64,000 bases of DNA from Bacteroidota bacterium (GTDB lineage Bacteria; Bacteroidota; Bacteroidia; B-17B0; Aurantibacillaceae): positions 62,001 to 126,000 of the forward strand of contig JADJDM010000008.1 of assembly GCA_016702705.1 (NCBI GenBank), given 5' to 3'. This document shows positions 8,801 to 17,206 of this stretch, piece by piece. How positions within the stretch are numbered: position 1 is the first letter of the stretch; every line of letters begins with the position of its first letter. Position numbers and translations under genes: made by a program. The notes under the pieces were generated by a model. The model was given only the letters and a program-made list of their open reading frames with translations, searched no databases and was not told the origin of the DNA.

Positions 8801-10587
8801 GTTCGGGTTTAATACAAACTGTTGACTCGGGTGGATTTTATACTTGCGTTGTTACCTCTTGCGGTATAACGACTCATGCAAGCATACAAATTATCGAATC
8901 AGATCCAAATACAACAATTAGTGCTGTTGGTGATACTATTTTTTGTCCAGGCGACTCAGTACAACTAATTACATCTAATGCAAACTTAAACTATACATGG
9001 ATGCCAAATTATAGCACCACACAAAACCAAACTGTTTATGAACCTGGAGCATATTATTTAGAAACAATGGATGATTATGGTTGTATGGGAACTTCAAACA
9101 TTATAAATATTGGTTGGGACACAAGCGTTGTACCGCCAGTAGTTACAACCGATACCGTTTGTTTTGGCTCAAACGCAGCATTAGTTGCAAACGTTTTAAA
9201 TGGCGGTCCAATTGAATGGTATAACCATTTTCCTTCTTCCAATTTACTTTCAAGTAATGATACATTACTGATAGCTACTTCGGATAGTATTATTACTTAT
9301 TATGCAACTACCGTTAATAGTGTTGGATGTCATAGTTTATGGATACCAATTAGTCCTATTGTTTATCAAGGTTCTATGGCGCCTGTAATAATTGGAGATA
9401 CCATTATATGCAAAGGAAGTGTTATTAATTTAAGCACAGATGCCATTTCGGGAGCAAACTATTTGTGGAGCGGGCCAAATAATTTTTCGTCTAATTTGCA
9501 AACTGCAAGTATAACAAATGCATTAGTAAACCACAGCGGAACCTATAGTTTACAAACCAGTATTAATACATGTTTAAGCCCAGTTACTACAGTTTCGGTA
9601 ACTGTGAAAGAAACCTATAGTGTTTCAGCAACTGGACCTACCGACTTGTGCGAAGGTGAAACAGCAATCATTTCTTTGGTATCGAGTCACAATCCTGCAA
9701 CATTTAATTACACTTTAAATCAAATTGATAGTACACAAACAAATAACACTATTGTTAGCTTAAGTAATTTACTGATAGGAGCAAACTTTTTTAACGTAAG
9801 CGAATATTATGATGGATGCAGTGGACCAACTAGCATATTAAAAATAATTGTTAAACCGCGACCTTATCTAGATACTATCATCAGCAATAATCCAGTGTGT
9901 GTTGGCGATACCTTAAAGTTAGGTGTTCCTAATTATAACAATGCTGTTTACACTTGGACTACCCCAACCAACCTTACTAACACAAGCAATGAAATTATAA
10001 TTGAAAATGCAGGATTAAGCTTAATTGGAAACTACAGCGTATATAGCGTAATGGACAATTGTATTGGTGATACAGTAAGTATTGATATTGTGGTGCATCC
10101 ATTACCTGTTGCAGCATTACCAAATGATACAACCGTTTGCAGCGAAGATCATTTTGTTTTAAGTGCAACACCTGGATATTTTTATTACACATGGCATGAT
10201 GGAACACACGAAAATACTATTACTGTTGATTCATCTCAAACCTACTCGGTAACCATTTCAGATCTTAATGGCTGCATAAGTAGTGCAAGTATTTTTATAG
10301 AAGTAATTACTTGCCAACCAGTGATGGCAAATGTTTTTACCCCTAATGGTGATGGTGTGAATGATGTATTTAAGTTTCCTGGTGATAAATTTAAAAATGT
10401 TACTTGCGAAATTTTTGATAGATGGGGCAAACAAGTACATAGCTGGGAAGGCGTAGAAGGCTCGTGGGATGGAACCAACCGCTTTAAAATGAAAATGGAA
10501 GAAGGAACTTATTACTACGTTGGAAAAATAATCGACTTCAAAGGCGAAGCACATGAGGTGAAAGGCTATTTGAGTTTGAATAGGTAA
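5842..10587 (+). CDS. Giant T9SS-secreted surface protein: SBBP-type propeller, Ig/PKD-like array, CHU_C sorting domain
   Basis: The 1581-residue protein opens with a signal peptide (to about residue 20). Residues of about 25-450 hold repeats of the form DxxGNIYITGxFxGTxTFG, typical of SBBP beta-propeller repeats. From about 510 to 1490 come many modules of roughly 80-90 residues, each with a pair of cysteines (for example ALICPNDSVKLETT, EVLCPGQTSAIT, DTIFCPGDSVQL), resembling Ig- or PKD-like domains. The C-terminus (NVFTPNGDGVNDVFKFPG..FDRWGKQVHSWEG..GTYYYVGKI) is the gliding-motility-associated C-terminal domain that sends cargo through T9SS. It is likely a long cell-surface adhesin or stalk. 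It converges on the CHAT gene with only 3 bases between stop codons. Confidence 0.88.
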   Translation: MRTLFILIVLFCLGSKIKSQNFWAKGTGGNNVDEALGLTKDNSGNIISAGYFTNSVQLNPNGLAVNSSSFGVPDIYVQKFNSVGNLIWGINAGGTGSDRATAVKCDAAGNIYITGFYSGTATFGTHTLTSVSGSQDIFIAKLDASGNFQWAVSAGGELGDYAYGLTIDNNDNVIITGQFEGISYFGNQTLTSMINPFTGNSSFDIFTAKYNSSGTFQWVRQGQAKKNDRGMDLVSDDNGNIYVTGQFSDTITFQNTYNNPIINAVFVVKYDANGNEVWFRRAAGGFGIGYGIAIYNNQFLYVTGDFKGSMTFFGPPNNYLSDTLTNCIFLAKYNLNGNFIWAKSDASENPVSSKAVCVSDSGDVYISGEFKCVMTEYNALHGTSSFNSVGFTDVFTAKYSESGNRIWERNFGGPQRDLAHGIVIANSGRPIVAGSFERAISWPQGNSLISTSPNLANASIANQYCNDANYGSYASISAQGFSDAFVCDAIDLSREPYDFYIRNGATCDKSILDICITQYTGINCTDTILMCHPDSIRVNLNQQARSIVAPQYYFNWSGGNPLNTNPANKIYTTGNYSVELTSFDECYSFEDSVYVIVATPIGPTITDDHNFNNNQLPIARSIYFCPGDSARVTASSYSFENNIYQWGGNNYTSINDTTIIIDTTGYYNVSLTNYYGCTDSNPFFVELAYPIVANTFAIDTLFMCEDDTAHYNAYDSIQNPLGVFPYTQPYIYANQQWTCTPNTGIEIGNLPKGLGFSVKATTSGTYIINGLITSLDPDCPFTTSVVDTIYIKVHDLPDLHLSISGDPLICNGDTSTLVVSASHPFSWMNGSSDDTLLVTTTSANGAMIVFLDTLSGCIRDSIFIFNVSVKADPSIITTPGTALICPNDSVKLETTISNGINYEWHGPMGLLGNNGAICFASIPGPYHAIVTDNEACVLTSNTVEVKQYSTPYLAAEPSEVLCPGQTSAITIMTDEFSVINWQTPFSGSGLIQTVDSGGFYTCVVTSCGITTHASIQIIESDPNTTISAVGDTIFCPGDSVQLITSNANLNYTWMPNYSTTQNQTVYEPGAYYLETMDDYGCMGTSNIINIGWDTSVVPPVVTTDTVCFGSNAALVANVLNGGPIEWYNHFPSSNLLSSNDTLLIATSDSIITYYATTVNSVGCHSLWIPISPIVYQGSMAPVIIGDTIICKGSVINLSTDAISGANYLWSGPNNFSSNLQTASITNALVNHSGTYSLQTSINTCLSPVTTVSVTVKETYSVSATGPTDLCEGETAIISLVSSHNPATFNYTLNQIDSTQTNNTIVSLSNLLIGANFFNVSEYYDGCSGPTSILKIIVKPRPYLDTIISNNPVCVGDTLKLGVPNYNNAVYTWTTPTNLTNTSNEIIIENAGLSLIGNYSVYSVMDNCIGDTVSIDIVVHPLPVAALPNDTTVCSEDHFVLSATPGYFYYTWHDGTHENTITVDSSQTYSVTISDLNGCISSASIFIEVITCQPVMANVFTPNGDGVNDVFKFPGDKFKNVTCEIFDRWGKQVHSWEGVEGSWDGTNRFKMKMEEGTYYYVGKIIDFKGEAHEVKGYLSLNR

Positions 10588-10590
10588 AAC

Positions 10591-13500
10591 CTACTTCCCA
10601 ATCATAACAAAAGCTCCCCAATAATACGGAGATGGATAACGTTTCTTCACTTCTAATTGTGCTTTTCTAAATGAGCTGCGTTTGTTGCTGCTTGAGTAGT
10701 TTTTTATCCACTCACTATAAAAGTTGGTCATTAATTCTTTTGTTGCATTGTCATCTACCACCCACAAACTCATTAAAACTGATTTTGCACCTGCAGTTAA
10801 AAATGCGCGTTGTAAACCATACACACCTTGTCCGTTCATTCCTTGGTCGCCCAAACCTGTTTCGCAGGCAGAGAGTGTAACTAGTTCGGTGTTTTGTAAA
10901 TTAAGCAAGGATGCTTCGTATGCAGTTAAAATTCCATCTTCTTTTTTCTCTATAGTTGTATCCTTAGATGCTGCACCCGCCATAATTACACCCGAGCGCA
11001 ATAAAGGATTTTGTTTTGCCGATTCGGTTTCGAAACCTAAAATCTTTTCATCGCTGTAATCTAAATTAGGCAAAAAGAAACCATGTGTTGCAATGTGCAG
11101 TATAGTTGGACTAACAGTATTTTTAACCTGTTCCTCGGTTGCTTGTTTTGCTAAATATAATTTCGCATCCCATTTATTTGCGTTGAATACTGTATATATT
11201 TCTTCTGTTTCTTTTTTAGTTCCTGGCAATTCGGGTAATTCACTAAAACCAAAACGCGATGCGATTAGGTTTTCTTTTTCTTCTTTCTTTAGCTCGTCCT
11301 TTTTCCATTCGTAATCAGGATAACCAAATAATACTGCAGATAAATTAGTTGATGCAGGTGCAACTTCCTTTTGCAAATCATTTAAAGAAGTAACTTGTTC
11401 TACTTCCATTTTATCTATTAAATATTTTTTTGCAATTGGGTCGTATAGTGTGTAAAGATTCATTTGCTGGTACACACCATCAGGAGAGAAATAAATTTTA
11501 GTTATGCCATTCAAATATTTCTCAAGCGGTTTAAAGTAACGGTTATATGAAAGTAAATCTGTTTTGTTAGAGTGAATGTTGAATTTGTAACGTTCTATAA
11601 AAACAGTATCAAAAAAAGAAGTGCTATCAAACACTACCATTTTTGGAGCGGAATAATCTTTGCCCACTAAAACGGCAGCATACGTTATTTTAGATGTGCT
11701 ATCGTTTTCCCAAATTGAATTTTTGATTATTTCAATTGCTAATTCGCTTTTATTTAATTTCTTTTTTAATGTTTCAAAATTCAAATATTCCTTTGGTTTA
11801 GAAAAAGCCGTTGAAGCTTGTGTTAACATTTTTTCCAATGAATTTAAAGTGTTCTCTTCATTCAGCAAATCAATTTCATTAATTTTGATCTCCTCCTTTG
11901 ATAATTGATAATATTGCTGAAGATTTTTTTTCTGCTGAACCCAATTGAAAAACAAATTTTGTACTGTAGTATCTTTACTCGACTGCATTTCGCGATACAT
12001 AGAACTTGCTTCATTTAATAAAATAGACTTAGTCCATAAACGTTCATCTATCAAGGCTTTAAACAAACTATCATCTTTTTCGTTCGGTCGTTTTGTATAT
12101 TGTTCAACCACAAATTTTTCGAAGCTCTCAAATCTATTAGAGTTATTATAATAAAAAAAATTCTTTTCTTCATCCCCCATAAAAGCGAGATTTTCAGCAA
12201 CAATTTTCTTATATCCATAAATTGCCTTTAAATGAAGTGTCCGAGCACTTTTATAATCACCTGACAAATCATTAACATTAGCTAAACTATGAATCATGTC
12301 CAAATAATTATAATTTGCTTCGCCATAATTAAACCTTAATAAACTTGCAGCTTCTTGATAACTATTTTTTGCCGCCTTATAATCTTTTATTGATGACTCT
12401 ACTAAACCTTTTCCTGATAAAAACAAGGCGTAACGTTCGTGTTGCTTACCGATAGTAGTTTCCATCAACCTCAATGCTTTGTTTTTATATTCCAAAGCTT
12501 TCGAGTAATTTTTTTTAACAGCAGCAATAGCACCTAACTGATTTAGAATATTAGAATACCTGTCATGATTTTCGCCAAGCACTTTTTTATAAATTTCCTC
12601 GCAACGTATAAAACATTTTTCTGCCTCATCGTAATTGCCCCAGAAAAAATACAAAAGTCCAACATTGTTTAATGCGTTCGCATAATACTCATGCTCTTCA
12701 CCACTTGTTCTTTCCCTAATAAACATAGCATGTTCAAGATAACGTTTTGCATCCATATAATTCCCGAGAACTCGATACAAATCCCCTAAATTATTACATG
12801 GATTAGCCATCTCAACATTATAAGTCATATTAGCTTTAGCGTACAAGTCAATACTTTTCAAAAAACACTTTTCTGCATTCGCAAAATCTGCTTTTGCTTT
12901 ATATACTAATCCCAAATTGCTTAATAAAGATGCTTGATGTGACAAGGGAATACTTTTACAACTTGTTTGCAATCGATAAGCCTCAATAAAATACTGCTCC
13001 GCTGCAGAATTATTTCCTAGCAAACGATAACAATAAGCCAAATTGTTTAAAGTTGTAGTTTGCGATAATGTATCATTGGGGAAATTAAGTCGAGTAGCTT
13101 CAACTAAATTTCCAAATATAAAAACGGCTTCATTGTATTTTCCTTGTCCCTGTAATATCCTTCCCTTATTGGCTAAACAAGCTAAATACATCGCATCATT
13201 CTCCCCTTTCATTCCTTTGTAATAAAACAAAAGTGCTTCATTGTATGCGTGAGCATTTACATAATCATCCATATCAACTTTTAAATCCACATAATGTTTT
13301 AAGTAAGAAGAATATTGCTCGCTTGATGAACCTAAGTAATAAGCCAGTTTAGGAAGTGCAACAGCGTAATATTTATCAGACGTTTCATAATACCCCATTT
13401 CCTTTAAAACATAAGCCATGTTTGCCAAGTAAAATGCATAATCAAAACAAGTATCTGCTTTTAAACCATAAACTCTGTTTACTGCTCGCGCATAACAAGC

Positions 13501-13767
13501 TTGCGAACTATCGTAATTATTTGTCCATAAATAATAATCACCAAATGCGTTATCTAGTTCGGCAATACGCATAGGTTCTTTTTGTAAATCTTTTTGAAAA
13601 GAGTTTTTTAATTTTTGACCAATTTCAAAGCGTTTAGCATAATCTCTGGAAGTGTAGGTTTCTTCAAAATCGGTAATTGCTTGCTTATACGACTGCCCCT
13701 TCGCTCCTAAAACAGAACAAAAACAAATCAAAACAAGCAATAAATATTTACTAAAAACAACTTTCAT
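10591..13767 (-). CDS. Secreted TPR-CHAT domain protein
   Basis: 1058 residues: signal peptide ending in LGAKGQ, about ten tetratricopeptide repeats over residues 60-540 (NNLGLVYKAKADFANAEKCF, NNVGLLYFFWGNYDEAEKCF and similar), a helical linker, and a CHAT domain over roughly 750-1058. CHAT is a caspase-like peptidase fold. Both expected catalytic residues are present: histidine H895 in LHIATHGFF and cysteine C968 in TLSACETGLGDQG. CHAT-TPR proteins are common in cyanobacteria and Bacteroidota; some are proteases acting with partner effectors. The signal peptide places this one outside the cytoplasm. It ends 3 bases from the convergent giant surface protein; whether they interact is unknown. 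Confidence 0.88.
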   Translation of the reverse strand: MKVVFSKYLLLVLICFCSVLGAKGQSYKQAITDFEETYTSRDYAKRFEIGQKLKNSFQKDLQKEPMRIAELDNAFGDYYLWTNNYDSSQACYARAVNRVYGLKADTCFDYAFYLANMAYVLKEMGYYETSDKYYAVALPKLAYYLGSSSEQYSSYLKHYVDLKVDMDDYVNAHAYNEALLFYYKGMKGENDAMYLACLANKGRILQGQGKYNEAVFIFGNLVEATRLNFPNDTLSQTTTLNNLAYCYRLLGNNSAAEQYFIEAYRLQTSCKSIPLSHQASLLSNLGLVYKAKADFANAEKCFLKSIDLYAKANMTYNVEMANPCNNLGDLYRVLGNYMDAKRYLEHAMFIRERTSGEEHEYYANALNNVGLLYFFWGNYDEAEKCFIRCEEIYKKVLGENHDRYSNILNQLGAIAAVKKNYSKALEYKNKALRLMETTIGKQHERYALFLSGKGLVESSIKDYKAAKNSYQEAASLLRFNYGEANYNYLDMIHSLANVNDLSGDYKSARTLHLKAIYGYKKIVAENLAFMGDEEKNFFYYNNSNRFESFEKFVVEQYTKRPNEKDDSLFKALIDERLWTKSILLNEASSMYREMQSSKDTTVQNLFFNWVQQKKNLQQYYQLSKEEIKINEIDLLNEENTLNSLEKMLTQASTAFSKPKEYLNFETLKKKLNKSELAIEIIKNSIWENDSTSKITYAAVLVGKDYSAPKMVVFDSTSFFDTVFIERYKFNIHSNKTDLLSYNRYFKPLEKYLNGITKIYFSPDGVYQQMNLYTLYDPIAKKYLIDKMEVEQVTSLNDLQKEVAPASTNLSAVLFGYPDYEWKKDELKKEEKENLIASRFGFSELPELPGTKKETEEIYTVFNANKWDAKLYLAKQATEEQVKNTVSPTILHIATHGFFLPNLDYSDEKILGFETESAKQNPLLRSGVIMAGAASKDTTIEKKEDGILTAYEASLLNLQNTELVTLSACETGLGDQGMNGQGVYGLQRAFLTAGAKSVLMSLWVVDDNATKELMTNFYSEWIKNYSSSNKRSSFRKAQLEVKKRYPSPYYWGAFVMIGK

Positions 13768-13868
13768 TTACATAACAATTTGAAAAGCGGGGCAAGCCTT
13801 AAAAACCAAGTAGACAAACACCATTAATTTCACTATAAAAGTAGCATTATTTCTGTCTAAAATTACTA

Positions 13869-13897
13869 TTGCAGATTGGAAAAAAAGCATACATTTG
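13869..13897 (+). promoter_or_regulatory. Promoter of the amino-acid dehydrogenase gene
   Basis: TTG at 13869-13871, an 18-base spacer, and TACATTTG at 13890-13897 together match the Bacteroidota housekeeping consensus (-33 TTG, -7 TAnnTTTG). The start codon follows 22 bases downstream. Confidence 0.6.
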
Positions 13898-13919
13898 ATG
13901 CCTATAATTACAAACAAAA

Positions 13920-15023
13920 ATGGAAGTTACAGACATCAAAAAAAGCCCATTGGCAGAAAACCCAGTTATTGGACAAATGTTACAATACAATCATGAACAA
14001 ATTGTTTTTTGTAATGATAATGAAACGGGTTTAAAAGCAATCATTGCTATTCACAACACAGTGCTAGGGCCAAGCCTTGGCGGTACACGTATGTGGAACT
14101 ACAACAATGAAATGGAAGCGTTAAATGATGTGCTTCGTTTATCAAGAGGTATGACTTACAAATCATCTGTTGCAGGTTTAAACCTTGGCGGTGGAAAAGC
14201 TGTAATTATTGGAGATCCAAAGAAATTAAAAGGAGAAGCTTTTCTTCGTCGTTTCGGGAAATTTGTAAATAGCCTTGGTGGAAAATATATTACTGCTGAA
14301 GATGTGGCAATGAACAGCCGCGATATGGAAATTATAAAAATGGAAACTGACTTCGTGAGCGGCCTACCTGAATCAATGGGGGGAAGCGGCGATCCTAGTC
14401 CAGTTACAGCATATGGAGTTTACGTTTCTATGAAAGCTTCTGCTAAAGAAGTTTATGGTTCAGATTCGTTAAGTGGAAAAAAAGTGGTTGTGCAAGGCTT
14501 AGGAAATGTTGGAATGCACTTAGTTGAGCATTTATACAAAGAAGGTGCTGATATAACTGTTTTTGATATTAACGAAGAAAGAGTGAAAATGGCAGTTACA
14601 AACTACAAAGCAAAAGTTACAACTTCAGATGCCATGTTTGATTTAGATATGGACATTTATGCTCCTTGTGCTTTAGGTGGAACAGTTAATGACGAATCGT
14701 TAAGCAAATTAAAATGTAAAATTATTTGCGGTGCTGCAAACAACCAATTAGCTGAAGAGAAAAAGCATGGTGAAGCAGTAAAAGCAAAAGGGATTATTTA
14801 CGCTCCTGATTTTGTTGTTAATGCTGGTGGTATCATTAACGTATATTATGAATTAGAAGGATATGTAAGAGAAAGAGCAATGGCTCATGCAGAAGGAATT
14901 TACAATACAACTTGGAACATTTTACAAATTGCAAAAAATGAAAACATTCCAACGTATGTTGCAGCTAACCGTATTGCTGAGAAAAGAATTGCAGATATTG
15001 GAAGAATAAAAATGTCATTCTAA
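13920..15023 (+). CDS. Leucine dehydrogenase-type Glu/Leu/Phe/Val dehydrogenase
   Basis: A 367-residue NAD-dependent amino-acid dehydrogenase that oxidatively deaminates branched-chain amino acids to keto acids, or runs in reverse. The substrate and catalytic region reads GPSLGGTRMW, DVLRLSRGMTYKSSVAGLNLGGGKAVI. The Rossmann domain has GLGNVGMHLVEHLYKEGADITVFD. The length and the LGGTRMW / SGLNLGGGK-type spacing fit leucine dehydrogenases better than the longer glutamate dehydrogenases, but substrate choice among Leu, Val and Phe cannot be fixed by eye. It has its own promoter; nusB follows after a repeat-rich spacer. Confidence 0.9.
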   Translation: MEVTDIKKSPLAENPVIGQMLQYNHEQIVFCNDNETGLKAIIAIHNTVLGPSLGGTRMWNYNNEMEALNDVLRLSRGMTYKSSVAGLNLGGGKAVIIGDPKKLKGEAFLRRFGKFVNSLGGKYITAEDVAMNSRDMEIIKMETDFVSGLPESMGGSGDPSPVTAYGVYVSMKASAKEVYGSDSLSGKKVVVQGLGNVGMHLVEHLYKEGADITVFDINEERVKMAVTNYKAKVTTSDAMFDLDMDIYAPCALGGTVNDESLSKLKCKIICGAANNQLAEEKKHGEAVKAKGIIYAPDFVVNAGGIINVYYELEGYVRERAMAHAEGIYNTTWNILQIAKNENIPTYVAANRIAEKRIADIGRIKMSF

Positions 15024-15142
15024 TTTGGAAATTTGAAAATGTGCCAATTTGAAAATGAAATTGGCAACGACAAAGTTGAAAGATTAGAACAACAAAATAA
15101 TTACCAAATTAAATAATTATCAAATTTTCAAATTAATAAAAT
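15022..15142. repeat. AATTTGAAAAT-type intergenic inverted repeat
   Basis: The spacer before nusB is filled with AATTTGGAAATTTGAAAATG and CCAATTTGAAAATG on the left and the complementary ATTATCAAATTTTCAAATT on the right, which can fold into a long AT-rich stem. No open frame is present. Repeats of this CATTTTCAAATT type are scattered through Bacteroidota genomes; the function is unknown. Confidence 0.55.
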
Positions 15143-15152
15143 TTCGTTCTTT

Positions 15153-16097
15153 ATGATTAACCGTCGTTTTTTGAGAGTAAAAGTAATGCAAGCACTTTAC
15201 AGCTACATGCAATCGGCTAACACTGATTTGCCAAAGGCTGAAAAAGATATGTTTACATCCATTGATAAGGTGTATGAATTATACATATACCTAATTAATT
15301 TATTGATGGACATACATCACTCATCCACGATGTTTATGGAGGACAATAAAAACAAACGACTTCCAACTGCGGATGATTTAAATCCAAATTTAAAATTTGT
15401 AGAAAACCCAATTCTTGTTGGTTTACTAAGCAATATCACTTTAAAGAAAGAAATTACAAATCGTAAAGTTAGCTGGCAAAGTGATTTTGATTTAGTGAAA
15501 AAATTATTCAACGAAATTAAAGCTTCGGATGAATATAAGGAGTACATGTCAACAACTACAAGCACTATCGCTGAAGACAAGAAATTCTTAGAAAACATCA
15601 TTCGTAATGTAATTGCTGATAGTACCGTTTTAGAATTTTGGTTAGAAGAAAAAAACATACATTGGGCAGATGATTATTTTATTGCAGTAAACGCATTGCT
15701 TAAAACCATTGAAACTGCAAAACCTGATGGTTCGGTTACACTTTCTGATTTATATAAAGATGCAGAAGACGACAAATTATTCGCAAGAATGCTTTTAACA
15801 AAGTGCATTATTCATAACGGAGAATACCAGGAATTAATTTCTGACAAAACACAAAACTGGGAAATTGAGCGTGTTGCTTTTTTAGATGTATTACTCATGA
15901 AAATGGCAATTACTGAAGTAATGCACGTTCCAAACATTCCAATAAAAGTTTCGATGAACGAATATATCGAAATCTCTAAGCAATACAGTACTCCTAAAAG
16001 TAAAATCTTCATTAACGGTGTATTAGATAAGGTTGTTGCTGAATTAAAAGCTGGCAATAAAATCCAAAAAACAGGTAGAGGTTTGTTGGAAAGCTAA
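15153..16097 (+). CDS. nusB: Transcription antitermination factor NusB
   Basis: RNA-binding factor that, with NusE (S10), NusA and NusG, binds boxA and prevents premature termination in rRNA operons. The N-terminus (MINRRFLRVKVMQALYSYMQS) is typical for the Bacteroidota protein, and the C-terminal NusB fold reads NWEIERVAFLDVLLMKMAITEVMHVPNIPIKVSMNEYIEISKQYSTPKSKIFINGVLDKV. At 314 residues it has the long N-terminal extension usual in this phylum, against about 140 in Escherichia coli. Confidence 0.95.
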   Translation: MINRRFLRVKVMQALYSYMQSANTDLPKAEKDMFTSIDKVYELYIYLINLLMDIHHSSTMFMEDNKNKRLPTADDLNPNLKFVENPILVGLLSNITLKKEITNRKVSWQSDFDLVKKLFNEIKASDEYKEYMSTTTSTIAEDKKFLENIIRNVIADSTVLEFWLEEKNIHWADDYFIAVNALLKTIETAKPDGSVTLSDLYKDAEDDKLFARMLLTKCIIHNGEYQELISDKTQNWEIERVAFLDVLLMKMAITEVMHVPNIPIKVSMNEYIEISKQYSTPKSKIFINGVLDKVVAELKAGNKIQKTGRGLLES

Positions 16098-16124
16098 TCG
16101 GTTTTAGGTGAATTTAGTTAACGT

Positions 16125-16156
16125 TTTGCTTTAGTGCCATTTTTTATCTAACTTTG
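16125..16156 (+). promoter_or_regulatory. Promoter of the 16177 lipoprotein gene
   Basis: TTTG at 16125-16128, a 20-base spacer, and TAACTTTG at 16149-16156 match the Bacteroidota -33/-7 consensus. The start codon lies 20 bases further on. Confidence 0.6.
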
Positions 16157-16176
16157 CTTAAATCAAATTTAGCATT

Positions 16177-17142
16177 ATGACATTCAAAAATATTTCCATT
16201 ATTGCGGTATTAATTAGTTCAGTACTTTTTACGCAATGTAAAAAAGACAAAACAGAAGATCCAACTCCTACGCCTACTCCAACAACACCAACCACAAGTA
16301 CAGCACCAGCAACAATGACTCAGATGTTTGCGCAAAATGGCGTGCAGGCAGTAGCTGGTCAAGTTAGTATGGCAATTACTCAAACGGTAACCTTATCAGG
16401 TGTAAAAATAAATATCCCAAGTAGTGCTTTTATTACAGATGCTGGAGCTGCAGTTTCAGGTATGGTTGACATATCAGTAAAAGGTATTTTCACGAAAAGT
16501 GATATCATTTTAACTGGAGCTCCTGCTAATGCTGCGGGGAAATTAATTTCGACAAAAGGTTGTATTAAGGTTAGTGCATCTCAAAATAGTCAAACATTAA
16601 GAGTAAATCCAGGTGCTAACGTAGTTGTTAATGTTCCTGAGTCAGGTACTCCTGTTTCAAATCTTAAAAAATACTATGCTCAACAAATTTCCGTATCCGA
16701 TACAGGGAAAATCTGGAGACCATCTACTGATACAGCTTCATTACAATATACTTATGATGCTGCAACTTCAAAATATTACTATCAAGCACGCTTAGATTCT
16801 GTAGCTTGGCTGAATACAGGTTATGAGTGGGACACTGTTGGTACAAAAACAACAGTATACGCAAGCCTTGACACTTCATACACATCAACTAACTGTACAG
16901 TTTATATTTCTTTGAATGGAAAAATGGTTGTTGGGGCGATGTACCCACAAGGAAATGGTTCTTTTTATATAAATAATATTCCTGTTGGAATTAACGTGAA
17001 TTTCGTAGTTATTGCGGTTAAAAACGGAACCTATTACTCTGTTGTAACTCCTGCAACTATTACAACAAGTCACAATCAAACCTTAACACCACAATCAACT
17101 ACATTAAGTAATATACAAGCGGCGTTATTGCTTTTACCATAA
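16177..17142 (+). CDS. Bacteroidota lipoprotein, unknown function
   Basis: 321 residues. The N-terminus ends in a lipobox (SVLFTQC), followed by KKDKTEDP and a Thr/Pro linker (TPTPTPTTPTTST), as usual for an outer-membrane lipoprotein. The remainder is beta-rich, with a stretch (VKINIPSSAFITDAGAAVSG) reminiscent of ZU5-like surface modules in this phylum; that link is weak. It has its own promoter and a strong terminator directly behind it, so it is a single-gene unit. Confidence 0.6.
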   Translation: MTFKNISIIAVLISSVLFTQCKKDKTEDPTPTPTPTTPTTSTAPATMTQMFAQNGVQAVAGQVSMAITQTVTLSGVKINIPSSAFITDAGAAVSGMVDISVKGIFTKSDIILTGAPANAAGKLISTKGCIKVSASQNSQTLRVNPGANVVVNVPESGTPVSNLKKYYAQQISVSDTGKIWRPSTDTASLQYTYDAATSKYYYQARLDSVAWLNTGYEWDTVGTKTTVYASLDTSYTSTNCTVYISLNGKMVVGAMYPQGNGSFYINNIPVGINVNFVVIAVKNGTYYSVVTPATITTSHNQTLTPQSTTLSNIQAALLLLP

Positions 17143-17162
17143 ATTTTCCGAAAAATAATTTG

Positions 17163-17190
17163 AGTCCCGCCCAAAAAGCGGGACTTTTTT
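17163..17190 (+). terminator. Intrinsic terminator after the lipoprotein gene
   Basis: GTCCCGC and GCGGGAC form a perfect 7-bp stem around CCAAAAA, followed by TTTTTT. It lies 20 bases after the stop codon. Confidence 0.9.
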
Positions 17191-17206
17191 GTTAAATTAG
17201 TAGCGT

